From: Nonomuraea muscovyensis
GTDB lineage: Bacteria > Actinomycetota > Actinomycetes > Streptosporangiales > Streptosporangiaceae
Direction: 5' to 3'
DNA length: 64,000 nt
Assembly: GCF_014207745.1 (NCBI RefSeq)
Contig: NZ_JACHJB010000001.1
Coordinates: 186,001-250,000, forward strand
Shown in pieces: positions 58,570-64,000 of this stretch; within the stretch, counting starts at the first letter, position 1; each line of letters opens with the position of its first letter. The notes beneath the pieces are model-generated. The model did not search any database. It had not been told where the DNA came from and saw only the letters and a list, made by a program, of their open reading frames with translations. The position numbers and the translations under genes were made by a program.

Positions 58570-61277
58570 CCGTGCGCCGGCTCGCGCTCGTGCTGGCCGT
58601 GGCCCTGGTGACCGGCTCGGCCGTGGCGGCGGACGCGCCCCGCCTCCCCTGGGGGCCGACGGGATGGCAGGCCCTGTGGTCCATGCCCGCCGACGTCGAA
58701 GACCCTGACCACCCCGGGGACCTCCACTACGGCGTGTCCGGCGAGGCCCTCGCCGTGTCGACGTCGCGGGGGGCCGTCACGGTCCACGACCCGCTCACCG
58801 GCAGGAGGCGCCACACCATCCCCGCCGACCCCGGCAGCCCCGCCCCCATCGCCGGCCTGGGGGTCGCGTCGGGGACGATCGTCGTGTCGAGAGAGGCGCC
58901 CGGCGTGGCCGGCTACGTCGTATCCGGCTACGAGCTCGCCACGGGCGCCCCACTGTGGCGGCGTACGGTCACCGCCGCCTCCTCCGCCGGCCCGGTGGTC
59001 GGTCTGAGCGTCATGGTGACCGAAGGAGGAGTCACGGTCCTGGACCTGCAGGCCGACCCCGCCACCCTCACCACGTTCGACCTCCGTACCGGCAGGCAGA
59101 CGACGCGGACGACCCGTCCGCCGCGATGCCGTCTGCAGGGCGGCGCCACCTCCCGGACGATCATGCTGCTCAGCTCCTGCCCGGGGGACCGGGTCGAGCT
59201 CGCCTCGGTGGACCCGCGCACCCTGCGGCCGCACTGGACGCGGTCGCTGCCGCGTTCCCTCTCGCTGCCGTCTCAGGACCAGGCGGACGCCCCGCCCACG
59301 CTCGGCCTCACGACCGGCGCGGACGGGTACGTGTACGTCGAGGCCGGAGGCGACCAGGTGTTCTACTCCCCGGAGGGCCTGCGGCTGTCCACCGCCCGCG
59401 AGGCCGTCGAGCAACGCCCACCCGCCCGGGGCACGGAACCGGAGCGCTGGAGCCAGCCCCTCCTCCTCGGCAGTCCTCCCCGGATCTCGGACAGAGGGTT
59501 TCTGGACGTCTCCGCCCGCTGGCCCCTGCCGGCCTTCCTCATCTCCCTGGACACCGTCACCGGCCGCCTCGGCGGGTTGCCCGTCGACACGCCGCTCTCC
59601 CGCGCGTTCCTCGTCGGCACGGCCCCGGGCCTCGCCTTCGTCTACGACAAAGTGGGCTGGATCATCGCGTACAAGGCGGCGTACGGGCCGGCCACCGCGC
59701 GGGCCCCGTTCGGCGACGTCCCGATGGCCGACTGGCCGGACGCCTGCGCCCTCCTGACCGGCCGCGACGTGAGCCTCGCCGGCGACGGATACCGCCCCAA
59801 CCCCGGCAGCAGGACCCTGGCGGGAGTGACGACACCGAGGCCCCCGGCCTGCGACTGGATACCGCCGACCGACGACAGGGCCGTCGTCTCGCTCACGGTG
59901 GACTGGGTGTTCGGCTCCCCTGCCGCCGCGCGGAAGGCGTTCGCCACCGAAGTCGCCCGGATCAAGCGGAACGGCGTCTACGATCCCGCCTACGAGACCT
60001 CCCACGCCATGACGCACACGCCCCCTTCGCCGATGGGACCGCTGGACGAGTCCGTCGTCGTCGCCGGGCCGGTCCTCGTCCGGCTGAGATCGACGTCGCG
60101 GCGGGCCGTCCGGCTGCTCACCCCGCTGCTCCAGCGGAACCTGCTCGCCCGCTACGAGCCGGGAGCCGGCGTCCCCGGCGACCGTCCCCGCCACGTCCGC
60201 TGGAGCTTCCCCGCCGACGGCAGTGTCGACGACGACCTCGTGCTCGCGGGCCGCACCGTGTACGCCGGCAGCGCCGACGGCAACGTGTACGCGCTGGACG
60301 CCGCCTCGGGCGCGGCGCGGTGGAGCCACCAGACCGGCGGCGACGTCTCCTCCACGTCGGTGTCCGGCGGCGCCGTGTACGCCCACAACAGCACCGGACG
60401 GATCGTGTCCCTGGACGCCGCCTCGGGCCGGCTGCGGTGGAGCCGCCGGGTCGCCGGGTCGAACGGTGTCGTCCTGGCGGCGGGCACGGTGTACGCGTGC
60501 GGCGACAACTCCGAGATCGTCGCGCTGGACGCGGCCACCGGCCGGCCGCGATGGCGCGCCAGGCTCGGCGGGGACGTCCGTTTCGCCACGCCGTCGGTGG
60601 CCGGCGGCACCGTCCATGTCGGCAGCGCCGACGGCACGCTGTACGCGCTGGACGCCGCCTCCGGCAGGCGGCGCTGGCGCTTCCGGGCGGACGGGGGGAC
60701 CGGCTTCCTCCCGCCGGTGCCGAGCGGCGCGACGGTGTACGTCCCGAGCAGGACCGGCCATCTCCACGCCCTGGATCGCGCCACCGGCAAGCCACGGTGG
60801 AGCTTCCGCGCGGGTGCCCGGATCACCGCCGGCCCCGTGGTGAGCGGCGGGGCGGTGTACGTGGGCGGCGGCGACGGCGCGCTGCACAAACTGGCCGCCG
60901 CCACCGGCCGGACGTCGTGGGACTTCGCACCCGGCGGTGGCGACGGCATCCACGGCGGCCTCGTCGTCGCCCGCGGCACCGTCTACCTGCACCACGTCAA
61001 CGGCCTGCTGTACGCGCTGGACGCCGCCTCGGGCGGGCGCCGGTGGAGCTTCCCGGCCGGCGACAGCGTCATGTCCCGCCCGGCGGTGGCGCACGGCGTC
61101 GTGTACGCCGGGAACGTCGAGGGCCGGGTGCACGCGCTCGACGCCGCCACCGGCACGACCCGGTGGACCTTCCGGACCAGCGGCCAGGTCAGGACGACCC
61201 CGGTGGTGGCGGGCGGCCTGGTGTACGTCGGGAGCACGACCGGCGAGGTGTCCGCGATCCCGGCGGCGGGCGGCTAG
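58563..61277 (+). CDS. Secreted protein with two beta-propeller regions (PQQ/BamB-like) and a DUF3558-like middle domain
   Basis: Exported protein of 904 residues. A signal peptide (LALVLAVALVTGSAVAAD) is followed by a divergent propeller (about 30-370) with ATGAPLWRRTVTAAS-type blades. A middle domain (about 386-536; DWPDACALLTGRDVSLAGDG, AYETSHAMTHTPPSPMG) resembles DUF3558 lipoprotein domains. A regular C-terminal propeller (about 540-904) has eight blades of the type YALDAASGAARWSHQTGG. Such PQQ-like propellers usually act in protein interaction rather than catalysis. ATG 58563 overlaps the previous gene; GTG 58572 is an alternative start. Confidence 0.88.
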   Translation: MLTVRRLALVLAVALVTGSAVAADAPRLPWGPTGWQALWSMPADVEDPDHPGDLHYGVSGEALAVSTSRGAVTVHDPLTGRRRHTIPADPGSPAPIAGLGVASGTIVVSREAPGVAGYVVSGYELATGAPLWRRTVTAASSAGPVVGLSVMVTEGGVTVLDLQADPATLTTFDLRTGRQTTRTTRPPRCRLQGGATSRTIMLLSSCPGDRVELASVDPRTLRPHWTRSLPRSLSLPSQDQADAPPTLGLTTGADGYVYVEAGGDQVFYSPEGLRLSTAREAVEQRPPARGTEPERWSQPLLLGSPPRISDRGFLDVSARWPLPAFLISLDTVTGRLGGLPVDTPLSRAFLVGTAPGLAFVYDKVGWIIAYKAAYGPATARAPFGDVPMADWPDACALLTGRDVSLAGDGYRPNPGSRTLAGVTTPRPPACDWIPPTDDRAVVSLTVDWVFGSPAAARKAFATEVARIKRNGVYDPAYETSHAMTHTPPSPMGPLDESVVVAGPVLVRLRSTSRRAVRLLTPLLQRNLLARYEPGAGVPGDRPRHVRWSFPADGSVDDDLVLAGRTVYAGSADGNVYALDAASGAARWSHQTGGDVSSTSVSGGAVYAHNSTGRIVSLDAASGRLRWSRRVAGSNGVVLAAGTVYACGDNSEIVALDAATGRPRWRARLGGDVRFATPSVAGGTVHVGSADGTLYALDAASGRRRWRFRADGGTGFLPPVPSGATVYVPSRTGHLHALDRATGKPRWSFRAGARITAGPVVSGGAVYVGGGDGALHKLAAATGRTSWDFAPGGGDGIHGGLVVARGTVYLHHVNGLLYALDAASGGRRWSFPAGDSVMSRPAVAHGVVYAGNVEGRVHALDAATGTTRWTFRTSGQVRTTPVVAGGLVYVGSTTGEVSAIPAAGG

Positions 61278-61891
61278 CTCCGTGTCGCGGAGTCGGTGGC
61301 GGCCGCGTGCAGGCGATTCCGGATGGCGGTCCTGGCCCGCTGGTAGGCGACGGGATCGTCGTGCAACAGAGAGACGGCGTTGGCGGTCTCCAGGAACGCG
61401 ATCAGCTCGAAGGCGAGCTGGTCAGGTTCGGTGTCTTCGGTGAGCTCTCCGAGCCGGCGCGCTTCGTCGACGGTGCGCGTGACCAGGCGGTTCCAGTCGA
61501 GGCCGGCGGCGGCGACGGCGTCCCGTACGCGCCCCGGCCGGGCGTCGAACTCGGCGGTGACCGTGAAGAAGAAGCACCCGCCGGGGAAGACCCGCCGCTC
61601 GGAGTAGCTCAGCCAGTTGTCGCACAGCCGCCGTACGCGTCCCAGACCCGGCGGCACGGCCAGTGCGGGCTGGATGACCTCGTCGAGGTAGACACTCGCC
61701 GCGATCCGGATCGTGGCGAGCTGGAGCTCCTCCTTGGAGCCGAAGTAGCCGAAGAGTCCGCTCTTGCTCACGCCGAGGTCTGCGGCCAGCCGTCCGATCG
61801 ACAGGCCCTCCAGCCCGTCTTCGGAGGCGATGTCCGCCGCTCGGCGCAGGATCGCGTGCCGCGCCCGGTCGTCTCGAGGTCGGCCCGCCAT
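61274..61891 (-). CDS. TetR family regulator
   Basis: Regulator of 205 residues: RPRDDRARHAILRRAADIAS, LSIGRLAADLGVSKSGLFGY, FGSKEELQLATIRIAASVYL. The C-terminal part (FPGGCFFFTVTAEFDARPGR) is the TetR_C_6-like ligand domain with a GCFF motif. ATG 61891 follows AAAGGAG. It is divergent from the TIGR03086-type gene, with two GAACGTTC sites between. Its 3' end overlaps the propeller gene by four bases. Confidence 0.93.
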   Translation of the reverse strand: MAGRPRDDRARHAILRRAADIASEDGLEGLSIGRLAADLGVSKSGLFGYFGSKEELQLATIRIAASVYLDEVIQPALAVPPGLGRVRRLCDNWLSYSERRVFPGGCFFFTVTAEFDARPGRVRDAVAAAGLDWNRLVTRTVDEARRLGELTEDTEPDQLAFELIAFLETANAVSLLHDDPVAYQRARTAIRNRLHAAATDSATRS

Positions 61892-61906
61892 CACCGCTCC
61901 TTTCAG

Positions 61907-61971
61907 GCACGAACGTTCGTTCAATTATGCCGCACGTGGTAGCGTCCCCAAGTAAGCACGAACGTTCGTGC
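61907..61971. promoter_or_regulatory. Two GCACGAACGTTCGT operator sites
   Basis: GCACGAACGTTCGTTC (61907-61922) and the perfect palindrome GCACGAACGTTCGTGC (61956-61971), each just upstream of one of the divergent genes. The GAACGTTC core is typical of TetR operators. Confidence 0.8.
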
Positions 61972-61987
61972 TGAAAAAGGAGAGATC

Positions 61988-62605
61988 ATGGGTATGTCCT
62001 CCATCGACGCGCATGCCTCGGACCTGCGCGACCTCGACCAGCGGGCACTGAAGACCGCCGGGCGGCTGATCGCTCAGGTCGGTCCCGAGCACCTCACCAG
62101 GCCCACCCCCTGTGCCGCATGGAATCTGGGCGAGTTGCTGCGTCACCTGGTGAGCGAGAACCTCGGCTTCGCCGCCGCGGCCGCCGGCCTGCCCGCCAAC
62201 GGGTCCAGGTGGGACAGCGGCGAGCTCGGCGCCGACCCGCACCGCGCCTACCACGAGTCCGCGGCCGCGGTCAGCGCCGCGTTCGCCGCGCGGGACGTCC
62301 ACGACCGGCAGGTCGAAGTCCGGGAGTTCGGCGTCTTCCGCGGCCGCGTCGCCATGAGCATGCACTTCGTCGACTTCCTCGTTCACGGATGGGACGTCGC
62401 CGCGTCCGTCGGCGTGCCGTACCCGCTCGACGAAGAGGCGGCGGTCGTCGCGCTGGCGATCGCCTCTGAATGGCCGGACACCCCGGGCTTCCGCGGGCTT
62501 GGCGCTCCCTTCGGCACCCGGGTTCCGGTGCGCGCCGACGCCACCGATTTCGATCGGCTGCTCGGGCTGCTCGGCCGCTCCCCGGCGTGGACGCCGTCAT
62601 GCTGA
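61988..62605 (+). CDS. TIGR03086 family protein (mycothiol-dependent isomerase-like)
   Basis: Protein of 205 residues: DQRALKTAGRLIAQVGPEHL, RPTPCAAWNLGELLRHLVSE with the metal-binding His, HFVDFLVHGWDVAASVG with the second His motif (HGWD), and a typical C-terminal extension. It is related to the gene at 27116. ATG 61988 follows AAGGAG. It is probably under control of the divergent TetR gene and is coupled to the next gene. Confidence 0.9.
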   Translation: MGMSSIDAHASDLRDLDQRALKTAGRLIAQVGPEHLTRPTPCAAWNLGELLRHLVSENLGFAAAAAGLPANGSRWDSGELGADPHRAYHESAAAVSAAFAARDVHDRQVEVREFGVFRGRVAMSMHFVDFLVHGWDVAASVGVPYPLDEEAAVVALAIASEWPDTPGFRGLGAPFGTRVPVRADATDFDRLLGLLGRSPAWTPSC

Positions 62606-63003
62606 GGAGTTCGTGGGCGTCCGGGCCGGCCGCGGGCGTCGACGGCCCCGTCCTGGTCACCGTCACCGCGTTCCAGGCCGACAGGGCGCGCGACCTGCCC
62701 GGCATCCACCGATCCGGGCTCGCGCTGCGCCGAGCCTGGCCACAGTTGGACGGCGCGGTCGGGATGTGGCTGTGGACGCAGCCGCTGGAGCGCAGGTGCG
62801 GCTCGGTGTCGATCTGGCAGGGCGAGCAGGCCTTGAAACGGTTCGTGGCGTGGCCCGAACACGTCGCGGTCGTGCGACGCTACCGCGGGCGGGGACGGCT
62901 GACATCCACCACCTGGACGGCCGCCGCGTGCGAACCCGCGGCGATCTGGGCCGAGGCGCGGCCGCACCTGTCCGGCACACGACTCCCGCGTGAAGAGGTG
63001 TAG
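62599..63003 (+). CDS. Dimeric alpha/beta-barrel-like protein (DUF3291/monooxygenase-like)
   Basis: Protein of 134 residues that starts inside the end of the previous gene (7-base overlap). Motifs: LVTVTAFQADRARDLPGIHR, GAVGMWLWTQPLERRCGSVS, IWQGEQALKRFVAWPEHVAV and a closing GRLTSTTWTA. It resembles the spheroidene-monooxygenase/DUF3291 group of ferredoxin-like barrels. It is coupled to the TIGR03086-type gene. Function unknown. Confidence 0.75.
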   Translation: MLRSSWASGPAAGVDGPVLVTVTAFQADRARDLPGIHRSGLALRRAWPQLDGAVGMWLWTQPLERRCGSVSIWQGEQALKRFVAWPEHVAVVRRYRGRGRLTSTTWTAAACEPAAIWAEARPHLSGTRLPREEV

Positions 63004-63297
63004 GCGGGCCGGTCACGGCGATCGGTATCGACGGGCCGACAAAGAAGACGCTGCTTCACCCCAACCGACGTCTCCTGAGGCAACCCGATCGAGGCGTACT
63101 TCGGGACACTGCGGCGGTTCGCCTCGGCCAACCCGTTCCCGCATGGGTTGCTCTCCGCCATGCAGGGCATGAACGATCGCCGCCAACCTTCAGTCGTCGG
63201 CGCCCGCCTCAGATTCCCGGCCTCAGCGTGGGCGCTCTGAGCCCTGCCGACCGACCGAAGCATCGCACCGGCAGGGCGGGCGAAGGGGGGAAGAGGG
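63004..63297. other. 294-bp gap without a recognisable gene
   Basis: One plus-strand frame reads IEAYFGTLRRFASANPFPHG but has no start, and its neighbours do not extend it. It may be a transposase or other remnant. A minus-strand frame across it is continuous but unlike any family I know. I see no hairpin or promoter that I can support. Confidence 0.3.
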
Positions 63298-64000
63298 TCA
63301 GGTGTTCTCGGCGTCGACCGCATCCGCGAACGCGCGCATGGACGTGAAGGTCCAGTCCGGAGTGACGTCGGCCGACGGCGCCGGCGTCGCGCCCCAGCCC
63401 GGGTTGCCGTGACGGCGGTTGATCCACACTGTCGGCAGGCCCGCGGCCTTGGCCGGCACGTGGTCGTGAAACAGGCTCTGCGCCACGTGCAGCAGCTTGC
63501 CCTCGGCCCCACTCAGCCGCTCGGCCTCGCGCACCAGCGCCTCGAAGTTGCGGGGAGACGGCTTGTAGGAGCCGATGTCCTCAGCGGTGAGGATGCTGGT
63601 GAAGGCGACGCCGAGGCGCTCGTTCGAGCCGGCGAAGGAGGCCCGGTCCACGTTCGACAGGATGATGAGCTCGTACCGGCGCGCGAGCCGCTCCAGCGCC
63701 TCCGCCGAGTCGGCGAACGCCGGCCAGTCAGGCACGGAGACCGCCAGCGACTCGGCCTCGTCGTCGCTGACCGGCACGCCGAGCCTCGCGCCCACGCCAC
63801 GCATCGCCCGCGCCAGGATCTGCGGGTAGAGGTCGCTGGGGTGCTCGACCTCGGCCTGTGCCTCGTGCGGCGAGTACGCCGCCAGCAACTGCTCGTCGGT
63901 CATCCGCAGACCGTGCGTGTCGGCCCACCTGCGCAGCACGGCCGCGATGCCGGCCTCCCAGTCGATGAGGGTTCCGTAGCAGTCGAAGCTGAGGGCATCG
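63298..64000 (-). CDS. HAD superfamily hydrolase, haloacid dehalogenase type II, partial
   Basis: The gene runs in from beyond the right edge. The visible N-terminal part reads DALSFDCYGTLIDWEAGIAA (HAD motif I, Asp nucleophile). Motif II is ELIILSNVD, motif III the Lys in IGSYKPSPRNFEALV, and motif IV GLPTVWINRR. This matches 2-haloacid dehalogenase-like hydrolases. The first few residues are outside the window. The substrate is unknown. Confidence 0.92.
   Translation of the reverse strand, partial: DALSFDCYGTLIDWEAGIAAVLRRWADTHGLRMTDEQLLAAYSPHEAQAEVEHPSDLYPQILARAMRGVGARLGVPVSDDEAESLAVSVPDWPAFADSAEALERLARRYELIILSNVDRASFAGSNERLGVAFTSILTAEDIGSYKPSPRNFEALVREAERLSGAEGKLLHVAQSLFHDHVPAKAAGLPTVWINRRHGNPGWGATPAPSADVTPDWTFTSMRAFADAVDAENT

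Noticed and set aside
58485-61133. Long minus-strand frame across the propeller gene
   Set aside because: It is antisense to a gene with clear signal peptide and propeller repeats, and its own product is low complexity.
63004-63297. Transposase remnant
   Set aside because: The frame IEAYFGTLRRFASANPF looked transposase-like at first, but no catalytic motif, inverted repeat or target duplication can be seen.

Overview
The window is about 70 percent G+C throughout. It uses GTG starts freely and has many TetR, MerR, PadR, HxlR, LuxR and XRE one-component regulators, a serine/threonine kinase with a proline-rich linker, a chitinase with an FN3 linker, a deazaflavin-dependent nitroreductase and a CmtR-type metal sensor. 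This fits a filamentous actinomycete. My guess is the Streptosporangiaceae (for example Nonomuraea), from gene style only. No rRNA, tRNA, CRISPR array, intact insertion sequence or phage module was seen. The region looks like a chromosomal arm: short operons, many regulator/target pairs with visible operators, and several decaying genes.

Layout. 1-2030: a GntR (YtrA-type) regulator with an ABC-2 exporter, preceded by a perfect palindrome. 2196-8875: a secreted GDPD, a VapBC toxin-antitoxin pair, a PAP2-like membrane protein, a LuxR regulator beside a GH36 alpha-galactosidase, an RsbW-like ATPase and a cytidylyltransferase-like protein. 8893-10198: an editing-domain-less threonyl-tRNA synthetase behind a leader peptide with three consecutive Thr codons and hairpins, which looks like a ribosome-mediated attenuator. 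10211-25058: CorA, DUF72, YibE/F, NAD kinase, a secreted protein with 47 consecutive glycines, an XRE regulator paired with a SLOG-like protein, a lipoprotein, a GlxA-type regulator, an old yellow enzyme/ArsR pair, PadR, a Ddn-like nitroreductase and a Ser/Thr kinase. 25277-32509: a deletion scar joining two truncated head-to-head genes, a TIGR03086-type protein, a LanC-like protein with a Cys-Cys-Gly zinc motif next to a lipoprotein with repeated CX9C spacing, and a chitinase with two identical FN3 repeats.

32813-52942 is a run of regulator/target pairs: MFS/LysR, DsbA with a SoxR-box-like promoter, SRPBCC/HxlR, FAD monooxygenase/TetR, SDR/MerR, MFS/TetR, CmtR/CDF, TetR/aldo-keto reductase, AraC/VOC. 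Among them lie remnants of an arsC, a secreted protein, an AraC tail, a VOC gene, an SDR with a one-base frameshift and a YihY/BrkB gene. 53053-64000: an orphan sugar-binding lipoprotein, a three-gene unit, a membrane protein plus a large PQQ-type propeller protein, a TetR/TIGR03086 pair and a partial HAD hydrolase.

The best candidate for an undescribed system is 55003-57537. A 36-residue highly charged peptide ending in Leu-Arg-Glu-Gly-Gly is followed by a terminator-like hairpin, then an E1-like (ThiF/MccB-type) adenylating enzyme with an N-terminal PqqD/RRE-like segment, then an M50 site-2-type protease that also carries a PqqD-like segment. The Gly-Gly end together with an E1 enzyme suggests adenylation or conjugation of the peptide C-terminus followed by membrane-linked processing. 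This is inferred from sequence features and gene order only.
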